DNA of 64,000 bases from assembly GCA_002425765.1 (NCBI GenBank), contig DIMW01000006.1, forward strand, positions 62,001-126,000. The letters are read 5' to 3'. Of the stretch, positions 52,732-61,902 are shown piece by piece. Positions within the stretch are counted from its first letter, which is position 1; each line of letters opens with the position of its first letter. The notes under the pieces were generated by a model, which was given only the letters and a program-made list of their open reading frames with translations, made no database searches and was not told the DNA's origin. Source of the stretch: Spirochaetaceae bacterium UBA5556 (lineage in GTDB: Bacteria; Spirochaetota; Spirochaetia; Treponematales; Rectinemataceae). The translations under genes and the position numbers were made by a program.

Positions 52732-53618
52732 AGCTGCCCCCTCATATTCAGTTCCTTCCTCCACGGCACCGAATCCGCGGCGCCTTTGCGCGTGACACAG
52801 AGCGAGGCCGCGCGCGCCGCCAGGTCCAGGGCCGCCGTCACGTCCATCCCTTCGACGAGCCCCGCGAGAAAGTAACCGGAGAAGGTATCGCCCGCGGCGG
52901 TGGTGTCCACCGCCTGAACCCTGTAGGCCTTCTGCCGCACGATTTGGCCCTTGTGACCGCACATCGAGCCGGCCTCTCCCAGCGTTATCACGACCCTGGC
53001 CTGAGGGAAGCTGCGCATCAGGAGGTTCGCCGCCCTGTCGGGGTCGCTTTCGCCGGAGAGGTCCGCCGCCTCGATCTCGTTCATGATGAAAATATCCACG
53101 AGTTCCAGCGGATAGCCCGGCACCAGATTCGAGTATGGCGAGGGGTTGAGCACGATGGTCATACCCTTCGTCTTCGCCTTGGCGATGATGCTCGGCATCG
53201 AGGATATCTCGTTCTGGAGCACCAGCATCTCGCCGGGGTCGAAGCCCGCGAGTGCCCGGTCGATATACGCCTCGCTGATATCCTGATTCGCACCGCCAAA
53301 CAAAAGAATGCAGTTTCCGCCCCTGTCGTCGACCTGGATTATCGCGTGGCCCGTGGCGACTTTGGCCATCTCGATGCGACTTGTGTCCACGCCGCCCTCT
53401 TTCAGAGTCTTCACAAGAAACTCGCCCTCGGCGCCGATTTTCCCCGCGTGGACGACGTGCAGCCCGGCCCTCGCCATCGCAAGGGACTGATTGAGCCCCT
53501 TGCCCCCCGCAAATACGGAAAGCGTCCGGGCCGCCTTCGTTTCCCCCGGCTTTACGAATTCGTCGACGCGATACACGTAATCGATGTTCAGTGAACCGAA
53601 ATTGAGAATCCTCATCAT
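52728..53618 (-). CDS. PfkB-family sugar kinase, ribokinase-like (296 aa)
   Basis: The N-terminal MMRILNFGSLNIDYVYRVDE, the sugar-binding VFAGGKGLNQSLAMARAG and the C-terminal AVDTTAAGDTFSGYFLAGL with the catalytic Asp in GDTF are diagnostic of ribokinases and related kinases. It would phosphorylate ribose or a related sugar with ATP. Its stop overlaps the alpha/beta hydrolase start. GGAGG stands before the ATG. The pairing with an exported hydrolase is unusual; a hydrolase releasing a sugar or nucleoside that the kinase then traps is one possibility. Confidence 0.9.
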   Translation of the reverse strand: MMRILNFGSLNIDYVYRVDEFVKPGETKAARTLSVFAGGKGLNQSLAMARAGLHVVHAGKIGAEGEFLVKTLKEGGVDTSRIEMAKVATGHAIIQVDDRGGNCILLFGGANQDISEAYIDRALAGFDPGEMLVLQNEISSMPSIIAKAKTKGMTIVLNPSPYSNLVPGYPLELVDIFIMNEIEAADLSGESDPDRAANLLMRSFPQARVVITLGEAGSMCGHKGQIVRQKAYRVQAVDTTAAGDTFSGYFLAGLVEGMDVTAALDLAARAASLCVTRKGAADSVPWRKELNMRGQL

Positions 53619-53710
53619 CTCTGCGTTCCTCCGCCCCTTCTCCTTCCATCATATCATAAGATTCAGAATACTGCATTGACAGCCGGAGCGGACGCGTCTA
53701 GGCTTGGAAT

Positions 53711-54568
53711 ATGATCCCACAGGCACCTTTCGGACGGACAGGGCACGACTCATCGCGTCTCCTGTTCGGGGCGGCGGCCCTCGCTCACGTGACTCAGACC
53801 GAGGCGGATACCACGCTCGGCCTTGTGCTCGATTCGGGCATCAACCACCTCGACACCGCCGCGAGCTACGGCCAGGCGGAGGAGCGCATGGGTCCATGGA
53901 TCGCGAGCCACCGCCGGGAGGTGTTCCTCGCGACCAAGACCGAAAAACGCACAAAGAAAGAGGCGCTGGCGGAGCTCGAGCGCTCCTTGCGCCTTCTGCG
54001 CACCGACCATGTCGACCTCTGGCAGATGCATGTGCTCGTCAAGGACGATGAGTGGGATGTCGCGATGAACGAAGGCGGTGCGCTCGAAGCTTTTGTCGAA
54101 GCGCGTCAGAAGGGCATGGCGCGGTTTTTGGGGGTGACGGGACACGGGAAGGCGGCGCCGGCGATGCACCTGCGGAGCCTGGCGCGCTTTGACTTCGATT
54201 CGGTGCTTTTCCCATGGAATTGGCCGCTTTCGAAGGATCCAGCCTATGCGGCCGCCATGCGCACGCTCCTCTATATCTGCGAGACCAGGAACGTCGCCGT
54301 TCAGCTCATCAAAGCCTTTCTGCGCAGACCCTGGGGCGAGCGCCCGCACACACGCGCCACATGGTATGAGCCCCTCGAGGCGTCTCATGACATCTCGGCA
54401 GCCCTTGGCTGGGCATGGGGCACCGGTGAAGTCTTCGTCAACAGTTCGGGCGACATTCATCTCCTGCCCACGATCATCAAGGAGGCAGCCAAAGCTCCAC
54501 CCTCCCCCTCCGATGAAGCAATGGCGGAGATGGCTCAGCGCCTCGGCATGACGGATTTATTCGCGTAG
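53711..54568 (+). CDS. Aldo/keto reductase (285 aa)
   Basis: The catalytic tetrad is visible: Asp and Tyr in HLDTAASYGQAEERMG, Lys in FLATKTEKRTK and His in DLWQMHV. The N-terminus PFGRTGHDSSRLLFGAAAL fits the AKR TIM barrel and the tail is helical. Substrate loops (residues about 100-180) are short, as in the ydhF/YghZ-like subgroup. It runs towards the patatin gene 15 bases downstream. No strong ribosome site is seen before the ATG. Role: NADPH-dependent carbonyl reduction, substrate unknown. Confidence 0.85.
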   Translation: MIPQAPFGRTGHDSSRLLFGAAALAHVTQTEADTTLGLVLDSGINHLDTAASYGQAEERMGPWIASHRREVFLATKTEKRTKKEALAELERSLRLLRTDHVDLWQMHVLVKDDEWDVAMNEGGALEAFVEARQKGMARFLGVTGHGKAAPAMHLRSLARFDFDSVLFPWNWPLSKDPAYAAAMRTLLYICETRNVAVQLIKAFLRRPWGERPHTRATWYEPLEASHDISAALGWAWGTGEVFVNSSGDIHLLPTIIKEAAKAPPSPSDEAMAEMAQRLGMTDLFA

Positions 54569-54583
54569 GGCAAATGGGGGGCT

Positions 54584-56929
54584 ATGAGCCGCGCCATGAA
54601 CACGTACAGGATGCATTCACCCTTCCGGCAGCACAGAGCGCGTATTCTGTGTGTGTGCCTCTTGTTGAATCTCGTGGCAGCGACCCCCGTCGTTGCAGAT
54701 GATTCTACAGCTCAGATATCCGAGCCTGCCCGCCCAAGAATCGCCGTAGTGCTCTCCGGCGGATCGGCGTTCGGCATCGCGCACGCCGGTGTTCTGAAAA
54801 AGATCGAAGAGGCGGGCATCCCAATCGACATGATTCTCGGCACGAGCATGGGCTCGATTGTGGGCGGGCTCTACGCGGCCGGCTATTCTCCGCAAGCGAT
54901 GCAGGACCTCATATCCAGTATCGACTGGAACTCCCTCTTTATGGACCCGAAAGAGCTTCCCCAGAACATGTTCGAGCGCAGTGTCGAATCGATGTACGCG
55001 CTCAGAATCGGCTTCGACTCACGAGGGCCCAACATCGGCACTGGATTGCTGGAAGGTCAGAACATACTCTCATTCTTCACGGCGCGCACTATCCACATGG
55101 CCGCAAAGCCCGATTTCGACGCTTTCCCTGTCCCCTACCGCGCCGTCGCGGCCAATGTGCTCAACGGCGATAAAGTGGTGTTCGACCATGGGTCGCTCGC
55201 CGAGGCGATGCGCAGTTCCATGTCGATTCCCGTCGTCTTTATGCCGTATGAATACAATGGCCAGCTCCTCGTCGACGGCGGCGTGGTCGATAACCTCCCT
55301 GTCGACATCGCGAAAAAGATGGGCGCCGATATCGTCATCGCGGTGGTCTCTAGGGGCAAGGCGCCGGACTCCATCGACGAGCTGAATACTTCCGTGGAAA
55401 TCGGCAGCCAGACAGGCAACCTGTTCATCATGCAGAACATGAAGCCGAACATCGAAGCGGCGGATCTCGTCATCACTCCAAATCTTCAGGACTTCACGAC
55501 CGCAAGCTATGCCCGCGCGAAAGAGATCATCGCCCGCGGCGAAGAAGCCGGCGAGGCCGCAATGCCCCGGCTGCGCGAACTGGCCGCAAAAATCGCGGCG
55601 CGGAGAGCCCTCGTCACTCCTTCTGAGCAAGCCAATCGGAAAGCATTCGCCCCGCCTCCCGTGTTCTCCTCGCTGAGGGTCGAGGGGGGCACCCCATCGG
55701 ACAGAGATACAATAGCGAGTATCTTTGCCCCGCTCGTTGGCAGGGTCTATTCAAGAGAAGCTCTTGAGAGCGCGCTCCACACGGCGTACGTCGCCGGCGA
55801 TTTTTCGCTCGTCACATTCGATCTGGAACAGATAGGGGACGCCGGAGCTCCCGGGGCTCTGGTCGGCGTGGTCTCCCTCGTCCCCAAGAAGCCTGTCGAG
55901 AATGAACTCTTCGCGTCGTTGGACTTTCAGGGTGCCGTCTCGGATAATATTTCAAGCAATATGGTGGTGTCTTCGGGATTTTTGGCCAAGGAACTCACCG
56001 GACATGGTTCTGCGCTCCTCGCCTCGATTTCATTCGTGAACAAAACCTCGGCGAGCATAGAATATTTTCAGCCACTCGGTTCCTTCTTTCTCCTGCCCTG
56101 GGGCCGGTTCCGATTTGAGTACGACATGTCCGCCTCAGAATCGATTCCTGTCGCGGTAGCCTCAAAGTTCAGGACATACGGGGCTGGCGTGTGGGGCGGA
56201 CTCGTCTTGGGAAATATCGCCGATGTCATGGCGGGCTACTCCTTCGAAAATGTGCTCACCGGTAATGACTGGGCGAGTCTGACGGCACAAAACGCGGGGG
56301 CGCTGAGGGCCGCGCTGAGGCTCGATACGAGAGACAGAACCGCATTCCCACGCAGAGGGATCGCCCTCACCGCGTACGGGCACTGGTTCAGCCCGAACTT
56401 CGGCGGCCAATTCTCCTTCGCTCAGATCGAAGTCAATGCTTCGACAGCCATTCCGCTGGGACGAGCCGATGCCCTGCACCTGAGCGTCTTTGGAGGCACA
56501 GATTTCGCCGGCATAGTGACGGGTGCCCAGCCCGCAAAGATTTCTTATTATTCGACGCTGAACCAGCCGTCGATGTTCTACGGGATAGGCTATGTCCCGA
56601 GTAGCTGCGCGGGAAATTCCGTCTTCGCGGGGAGTGTCGAATACCAGCACCGCGTCAAGGTCATCAATGAGTTGACGGGCGGCGATATATATCTCTTCGC
56701 GAACGGGAGCGCGGGAGCAGTTGTACAATACGATGATCCGACAACATACGCGGTGTGGCCGCCCAAATGGAGCGCGACGCTCGGAGCGAGCGCGAGACTG
56801 TCGCGGCACTACGGCATGCTTGTCGGTGTGAGCCTTTTCGGAAACATCGATGATACAGACGCCGTCATGCCCGCCTTCGTGATCCAGATCGGCTCATTCA
56901 ACCATGCAAGCGTCATCGACAGGCGCTGA
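54584..56929 (+). CDS. Patatin-like phospholipase fused to POTRA and outer-membrane barrel (781 aa)
   Basis: The signal region ILCVCLLLNLVAATPVVADD precedes a patatin domain: oxyanion SGGSAFGIAH, nucleophile GTSMG (Ser88) and the catalytic Asp in VDGGVVDNLP (Asp231). From about residue 354 a POTRA-like domain (FSSLRVEGGTPSDRDTIASI) leads into an Omp85-type beta barrel of about 330 residues, with alternating strands to the C-terminal Phe-rich end. This is the PlpD/type Vd secretion layout, in which the lipase is passed through its own barrel. Likely anchored in the outer membrane. GGGGGG lies ahead of the ATG. Confidence 0.9.
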   Translation: MSRAMNTYRMHSPFRQHRARILCVCLLLNLVAATPVVADDSTAQISEPARPRIAVVLSGGSAFGIAHAGVLKKIEEAGIPIDMILGTSMGSIVGGLYAAGYSPQAMQDLISSIDWNSLFMDPKELPQNMFERSVESMYALRIGFDSRGPNIGTGLLEGQNILSFFTARTIHMAAKPDFDAFPVPYRAVAANVLNGDKVVFDHGSLAEAMRSSMSIPVVFMPYEYNGQLLVDGGVVDNLPVDIAKKMGADIVIAVVSRGKAPDSIDELNTSVEIGSQTGNLFIMQNMKPNIEAADLVITPNLQDFTTASYARAKEIIARGEEAGEAAMPRLRELAAKIAARRALVTPSEQANRKAFAPPPVFSSLRVEGGTPSDRDTIASIFAPLVGRVYSREALESALHTAYVAGDFSLVTFDLEQIGDAGAPGALVGVVSLVPKKPVENELFASLDFQGAVSDNISSNMVVSSGFLAKELTGHGSALLASISFVNKTSASIEYFQPLGSFFLLPWGRFRFEYDMSASESIPVAVASKFRTYGAGVWGGLVLGNIADVMAGYSFENVLTGNDWASLTAQNAGALRAALRLDTRDRTAFPRRGIALTAYGHWFSPNFGGQFSFAQIEVNASTAIPLGRADALHLSVFGGTDFAGIVTGAQPAKISYYSTLNQPSMFYGIGYVPSSCAGNSVFAGSVEYQHRVKVINELTGGDIYLFANGSAGAVVQYDDPTTYAVWPPKWSATLGASARLSRHYGMLVGVSLFGNIDDTDAVMPAFVIQIGSFNHASVIDRR

Positions 56930-56972
56930 TTCGTCCGGAGAGGGCCGCAGGAAAGCTGTGACTGACTAAGCC

Positions 56973-58292
56973 TTATCGCGACACGGCCATGAGAATGGCG
57001 CCATACACGCTCGCTATGGCGATAAAAATGCCCAGCGGCAGGGCGAATCTGCGAATCATCGAAGGCAGAGTCGTCTTGAAATGCTGTGCCGTGACCACCA
57101 TGCAGACATGGAGCGGGGAGAACATCATGCCCGCATAGCCAAACGCGCCCGCGATCACCACACCCGCCTTGAAAGGAATGCCGGAGGATGAGATGAGGCC
57201 GAGCACGATCGGCAGGGAGAGGCCGACATACCCTATCCCCACGCCGGTCACGATTCCCGAAATGAAGGGTAAAAGCGCGATGACAATGATCGGGGGAATC
57301 CCGGCGCCCGCGAGTTCCGTCGATGCGGCATGCGCCAAGTCCGCGGCATTCATGAGCGCGGAAAAGATACGAATACCCACGATGACCGCGATCAATTCCA
57401 AAGTGGACTTTGAAATGCTCTTTTTGAATATCTGCGGTCCACCGGCGATCTTCACAAGGTAGCGCGAGCCGATCAAAAGTCCGCAGAGCACCGGTGCATA
57501 GCGTCCGATAAGCGATGCGGCGTTTGCGTCGAGCCCTAGATGCGGCGCAAGGAGCTCCCACAGAATGTCGAGCACAACATAACTGCCCAGCACCATACCA
57601 AGAGGCGCGATGCCGCGCACGAGGCGATGCATTTTTGCCTTTTCGAGCTTGTGGGGCACACTTTCTTGTGTATACCGCGCGCCACTGGGCGCCTTATCGC
57701 CTCTGGGCAAAATAAAAATGAGCCCAAGCGCGAACAGCACAATCGGCGCATACAGGTTCAGAACTATGAGCGTCGCGACGGGCAGCTTTGTCAGGCCGGC
57801 CGTCAGGATAAACGCCGGAAACAGTGGCCAGATGAGCTCAAGATTATGCCGGAACCAGTAATTGACCGCAGAGAGCGTCTCGGGGCTCCGGGAATCGTCG
57901 TCGTTCATGGCACCGACCAGTGGCGCGGAGATGATCGCACCCCCCGGCATGGGGAGAGTCCCGATCAAAAGCGGCGCGACCGCGAGGGCTATCCTCCGCG
58001 AGGGCGCCGACTCGGCGATAGCGTTGGCAAACGCATCCATTGCGCCCGACTTCTTCATCGCCACGGAAAAGGCCATGATCGCGGTGAGAAGAATCACGAG
58101 CAAAATCAAATCGGGGTTGATCAGCTCCCTGAAGATAGCGAGTGCGGTAGCGCCAGGACTCAGCCCCTGCCACAGCGCGATGACAATGCCGCCAACAGCG
58201 GCGGCGAGCCCGAGGTGCACATGCTTCACGGTAGCGATCACAACCAGCGAAAAAATCACCAGTATTTTTATGAGTGCAGGAATATTGAGCAT
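56973..58292 (-). CDS. DUF401 family permease (439 aa)
   Basis: Eleven or so membrane helices, with the motif PMPGGAIISAPLVGAMNDD and GIGYVGLSLPIVLGLISSSG, place this among DUF401/citrate-transporter-like (ArsB/NhaD-superfamily) membrane proteins. The start is uncertain: ATG at 58292 or a GTG at 58313; neither has a strong ribosome site. The DUF401 substrate is unknown; organic anion transport is likely. Convergent with the patatin gene. Confidence 0.78.
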   Translation of the reverse strand: MLNIPALIKILVIFSLVVIATVKHVHLGLAAAVGGIVIALWQGLSPGATALAIFRELINPDLILLVILLTAIMAFSVAMKKSGAMDAFANAIAESAPSRRIALAVAPLLIGTLPMPGGAIISAPLVGAMNDDDSRSPETLSAVNYWFRHNLELIWPLFPAFILTAGLTKLPVATLIVLNLYAPIVLFALGLIFILPRGDKAPSGARYTQESVPHKLEKAKMHRLVRGIAPLGMVLGSYVVLDILWELLAPHLGLDANAASLIGRYAPVLCGLLIGSRYLVKIAGGPQIFKKSISKSTLELIAVIVGIRIFSALMNAADLAHAASTELAGAGIPPIIVIALLPFISGIVTGVGIGYVGLSLPIVLGLISSSGIPFKAGVVIAGAFGYAGMMFSPLHVCMVVTAQHFKTTLPSMIRRFALPLGIFIAIASVYGAILMAVSR

Positions 58293-58439
58293 AGTGTCTA
58301 AGGTAGCCTGCACTTGATACTCTGCACAAGAGCAGGAATGGTGGGCCTTTTTGTGTGGATATTTTAGGCCTGTTCTGGTCTGGGGCTTAGCGTCATTCAG
58401 GACACCTTGGGGAAGTCGAGAAAAATCTCGGATATATCG

Positions 58440-58468
58440 TTGACTTTGTTTTTTCGATGCGTTATATT
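58440..58468 (+). promoter_or_regulatory. Promoter of the TetR gene
   Basis: TTGACT (58440-58445), 17 bases and TATATT (58463-58468) form a near-consensus promoter. The palindrome at 58468-58481 overlaps its downstream edge. Confidence 0.6.
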
Positions 58469-58481
58469 GACAGTATTGTCA
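58468..58481. promoter_or_regulatory. TetR operator candidate
   Basis: TGACA-GTAT-TGTCA is an inverted repeat directly after the -10 box of the TetR gene, in position to repress it. Binding by the TetR protein is inferred. Confidence 0.5.
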
Positions 58482-58522
58482 GAATAGATTCAGGATATGC
58501 TCTACGCTGCGAGGTGCCGCCT

Positions 58523-59098
58523 ATGCCAAAGATAGTCGATCACGACGAAAGAAAACGCGAAATCGTCAATTCGGCGCTCCAGCTGTTTTCGCGGCAAGGT
58601 TATCACAACGCGAGTTTCGGCGATATTGCGTCCGCGAGTGGGTTGAGCCGCACCAACGTTTATAACTATTTCAAGAACAAGGATGAAATTTTTTACTACG
58701 CAGTCGCCAAGCTCCTCGATACCATCGCCTTAAACATTGAATACATCATTCGGCGACAGGAGTTAAGCCTCGCACAGAAGCTTCAGAAAATATATCAGGT
58801 ATTTACCAACGATATCGGAGAAGGCAAGTACACTTCGATCATCCTCGATCTCGCGCTGAGGCGGAAACGGGAGGACACGAACCTTGCGGAGACGCTCGAT
58901 GAAGCCACAAAGAAGCTCCGCAAAAAAATCGAGACGCTTTTTGCCGGGGAGACCCCCCTGCTGTCTTCCTCGCAGATCCCAATCGCCACGACGCTCTTTT
59001 TTTCTCTCATCGAGAGCAGCATCATGCACTCTCTTTTTACTGACGGGGCTTTCATCCAGCAGAACATAGGTTCGATTCTGCATATGCTCGGTACCTGA
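58523..59098 (+). CDS. TetR/AcrR regulator (191 aa)
   Basis: The start is ATG at 58523, GAGGTG eight bases ahead. The helix-turn-helix is REIVNSALQLFSRQGYHNAS, FGDIASASGLSRTNVYNYFK and NKDEIFYYAVAK, with the signature NVYNYFKNKDE. The rest is the ligand domain. It precedes the radical SAM gene by 82 bases, and a promoter with an operator-like palindrome lies upstream, so self-repression and control of the radical SAM gene are likely. Ligand unknown. Confidence 0.9.
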   Translation: MPKIVDHDERKREIVNSALQLFSRQGYHNASFGDIASASGLSRTNVYNYFKNKDEIFYYAVAKLLDTIALNIEYIIRRQELSLAQKLQKIYQVFTNDIGEGKYTSIILDLALRRKREDTNLAETLDEATKKLRKKIETLFAGETPLLSSSQIPIATTLFFSLIESSIMHSLFTDGAFIQQNIGSILHMLGT

Positions 59099-59180
59099 AC
59101 GGTGATATTGGAGGAACAAATGCAGTTTGCATTTATTTTGACGGAGCTGTCATCAAAAATGGAGCAATGGGGAGAAAACT

Positions 59181-60635
59181 ATGAATAACATTACGTACTC
59201 GTTGGGGAATGCGGCTATAAATATTTCATTGCGCTATCTCAACAAGAATCCCGAAAAAAATATTCCGAAGATCGCGGATATCCTCATGCCCTTCACCTAC
59301 CGCGAAGACATGAAGCGCCAGCTCGCGACAGGCAAAAAAGTCATGCAGGACCCCAGCAATCCTTACCGGGGCCTTATCATGCGTGCATTCAATGAACTCG
59401 CGCCCAACGTCCGCAAGAGTTTCTTGTCGAATTTTGTGCTCAACTCCGCGATGATAGGTGCGGATAAAGCCTCCATGCTCAGAGTCAAATACAACTGCAA
59501 CATTCCCTGGGCCATACTCATGGATCCCACGAGCGCGTGCAATCTGCACTGCAAGGGATGCTGGGCAGCCGAATACAACAAGACCGATTCCATGGATTAT
59601 GCCCTCCTCGACCGCATCATCCGCGAAGGCAAAGAGCTCGGCGTCTATTTCTACATCTATTCAGGAGGCGAACCCACGGTGCGGAAAGACGACCTGCTCA
59701 AGCTTGCGAAGGTCCATAACGACTGTATATTCCTGGCGTTCACCAACGGCACGCTGGTCGACGACGCGTTCGCGAAGGCGCTCGCCGAAGTCGGCAATTT
59801 CGGACTCGCGTTCAGCATTGAAGGTTTTGAAGACGCCACGGATTTCCGCCGCGGCAACGGCACCTATCGGAAGGTAATCCAGGGTATGCAGAACATGAAG
59901 AAATACGGCGCTCCCTTCGGATTCAGCGCATGCTATCATTCCAAAAACACGGAGGCGGTGGGCGACGACAGATTCCTCGACTTTCTGATCGAACAGGGTT
60001 GCACCTTCGGCTGGTATTTCACCTATATGCCGCTGGGCAAAGATGCCGATACGAGTCTGCTCGCAAAGCCCGAACAGCGCGAGTACATGTTCCACTGGGT
60101 CCGCAGGATGCGTGACACAAAACCGATTTTCCTCCTCGATTTCTGGAACGATGGCCAGTATGTCAACGGCTGCATCGCGGGGGGAAAAAGCTACCTGCAC
60201 ATCAATGCCGCAGGGGATGTGGAGCCATGCGCATTCATCCATTACTCAAACGTAAACATTCACGATGTTTCCTTACTGGAGGCACTGCGTTCGCCGATCT
60301 TCAAGCAGTATGCCGCCCATCAGCCTTTCAACGAAAACCATCTGAGGCCCTGCCCCTTACTGGACAACCCCGGTGTGCTCGCGGAGATGGTGAAAGCCTC
60401 CGGAGCCCATTCGACGCAGCCCATAGACGAGGAAGACGTCGACGAGCTCACGGCGAAATGCACCCCCGCCGCCGCCAGATGGACACCCGTTTCGGAAAAG
60501 CTCTGGGACGGGGAATTGCCATATTATCTCAAAGCCCAGAAAAAGAAAGACGAAGAGCAGAAAAGAAATCGCGAGGCCCTCGAAAAAAAGATGAAAAAGA
60601 CAAAAGAGGATACAAGCCTAGAGGCTGCCTCCTAA
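59181..60635 (+). CDS. Radical SAM protein with extra C-terminal Cys region (484 aa)
   Basis: Residues 1-110 form an N-terminal helical extension. The radical SAM core starts at SACNLHCKGCW (C120, C124, C127: CxxxCxxC), followed by YSGGEPT (SAM-binding), and has GFEDATDFRRGNGTYRKVIQ. The C-terminal part has Cys in NGCIAGGKSYLHINAAGDVEPCAF and HLRPCPLLDNPG, like an auxiliary-cluster (SPASM-like) domain. A Lys/Glu-rich coiled tail follows. GGGGAG precedes the ATG. No substrate peptide was found nearby. The pairing with TetR and the HAD/cupin genes gives no clear pathway. Confidence 0.85.
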   Translation: MNNITYSLGNAAINISLRYLNKNPEKNIPKIADILMPFTYREDMKRQLATGKKVMQDPSNPYRGLIMRAFNELAPNVRKSFLSNFVLNSAMIGADKASMLRVKYNCNIPWAILMDPTSACNLHCKGCWAAEYNKTDSMDYALLDRIIREGKELGVYFYIYSGGEPTVRKDDLLKLAKVHNDCIFLAFTNGTLVDDAFAKALAEVGNFGLAFSIEGFEDATDFRRGNGTYRKVIQGMQNMKKYGAPFGFSACYHSKNTEAVGDDRFLDFLIEQGCTFGWYFTYMPLGKDADTSLLAKPEQREYMFHWVRRMRDTKPIFLLDFWNDGQYVNGCIAGGKSYLHINAAGDVEPCAFIHYSNVNIHDVSLLEALRSPIFKQYAAHQPFNENHLRPCPLLDNPGVLAEMVKASGAHSTQPIDEEDVDELTAKCTPAAARWTPVSEKLWDGELPYYLKAQKKKDEEQKRNREALEKKMKKTKEDTSLEAAS

Positions 60636-61355
60636 AGGCTCCCCGACTGCGGGGGTGGCGGTCAATTTCCACGGCAGGGGCGCCCGGGCGAGGTCCGGCG
60701 CCGTCCAGGACGCCCCCGCGCTCCTCAAGATCTCTTCCGTGAAGCTCGAGGTGATTCCGAGTACGCGCGCGCCTGCGTGCACCCCCGCGATGGTCCCGTT
60801 CACCGCATCTTCCACCACGAGGCAGGCTCCGGGATCGACATCGAGATATTCGGCGGCCTTGAGGTACATTTCCGGATCGGGCTTTTTTCGCGTCACATCT
60901 TCGGCGGTGAGTATGGCCTCGAATTCCTTCGGATTCAAATCTAGGTAATCGAGATTGATCATCACCTTGACCTTGTCCGCCGCCGAGGCGAGGGCCGTCT
61001 TCAGACCATGGCCCCGGCACGCGCGCACATATTCGACGGCACCGGCAATGACCCTCATGCCCGCGGCGTGCCGACGCGCGAGCCGGCCGTATATCTCATA
61101 GGCCCAAGACTTCGCGGCGACAAGATCGATTGCGAGGCCGTAGCGCTCGGCCACGCCACCGATGTAGCGGCTCTCCCCCGCCCCCACAAAAGGCATAAAA
61201 TCTTCGTATTGTACTTCGAGCCCGTAGTGCTCTGCAAACATCCGCCTGGCGGCCTCCGCGATGAGATGTTCGGAATCGACGAGCACTCCGTCCATATCGA
61301 AGAGTACCGCGCGGAAAACGGGCTGGCCGCCCTGGGAAAGGCTGGCTGCTTTCAT
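60618..61355 (-). CDS. HAD-superfamily hydrolase, beta-phosphoglucomutase-like (245 aa)
   Basis: Motif I FDMDGVLVDSEHL, a four-helix cap, motif II in ALASAADKVK, motif III in TRKKPDPEMYLKAAEYL and motif IV in CLVVEDAVNGTIAGVHAGA. This is a subclass I HAD, similar to beta-phosphoglucomutase, phosphoglycolate and other sugar-phosphate phosphatases. It overlaps the cupin stop (ATGA) and, tail-to-tail, the radical SAM gene by 18 bases. Substrate unknown. Confidence 0.87.
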   Translation of the reverse strand: MKAASLSQGGQPVFRAVLFDMDGVLVDSEHLIAEAARRMFAEHYGLEVQYEDFMPFVGAGESRYIGGVAERYGLAIDLVAAKSWAYEIYGRLARRHAAGMRVIAGAVEYVRACRGHGLKTALASAADKVKVMINLDYLDLNPKEFEAILTAEDVTRKKPDPEMYLKAAEYLDVDPGACLVVEDAVNGTIAGVHAGARVLGITSSFTEEILRSAGASWTAPDLARAPLPWKLTATPAVGEPLGGSL

Positions 61356-61702
61356 GAAGCTATATCATTATCATTTTTATACTTAATATATTCTTCACGT
61401 GTGGGACTGAAGACCTCGACCACGACGGCGTCTTCGAGCACATCGACCTTGTGCAGCGCATCCATGGGAATGCACCAACTGTCGCCAGGCTCCAGCTCCC
61501 GCATAGTGCCCGCGATGTCCATCCGAATGCGCCCGGCGACAAGATAGCCCGTCTGTTCATAAGGATGTTTGTGCTCGGGGAGCTGTGCGTTCTTCTCGAG
61601 CCGGACCTCAACAAGAAGAGAATGTGCTCCATAGCATAGAGTCTTGATGTGGTTTCCCGGCAAGGTCTCATGATAGCCCTCATCCGAATGTTTCCCAAAC
61701 AT
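61352..61702 (-). CDS. Cupin-domain protein (116 aa)
   Basis: A single small cupin: VEVRLEKNAQLPEHKHPYEQ with the metal His-x-His and Glu, TGYLVAGRIRMDIAG, and DSWCIPMDALHKVDVLEDAV with the second His. AAGGAGG precedes the ATG. It is translationally coupled to the HAD gene. It could be a sugar-binding or isomerase-like cupin, or an anti-sigma-type sensor; nothing decides. Confidence 0.82.
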   Translation of the reverse strand: MFGKHSDEGYHETLPGNHIKTLCYGAHSLLVEVRLEKNAQLPEHKHPYEQTGYLVAGRIRMDIAGTMRELEPGDSWCIPMDALHKVDVLEDAVVVEVFSPTREEYIKYKNDNDIAS

Positions 61703-61881
61703 GTAAAACCTCCTTGGTCACGGCCACGATGAGCATCGGTCCGGTGATGCCGATGCAGGTCTTCATTCAGAGCTATCGGTGATAATCTCTTTTATATTCA
61801 AATTAGGCAAGTGCTCAAAACAGGATCGGCCAGAAGCAACACGAGGACCAGCGGTCGATCGCCTTGATAAATGTTGCCCAA

Positions 61882-61902
61882 CATTGCAACATTATTGCAA
61901 TG
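61882..61902. promoter_or_regulatory. ArsR-type operator overlapping the decayed arsR start
   Basis: CATTGCAA-CATTA-TTGCAATG is a perfect inverted repeat with 8-bp arms. The right arm contains the ATG of the decayed ArsR gene. Confidence 0.5.

Noticed and set aside
52732..53676. N-terminal extension of the alpha/beta hydrolase frame
   Set aside because: It overlaps the PfkB kinase in another frame and is low-complexity Arg/Gly-rich. The ATG at 52731 with GAGGGG explains the start.
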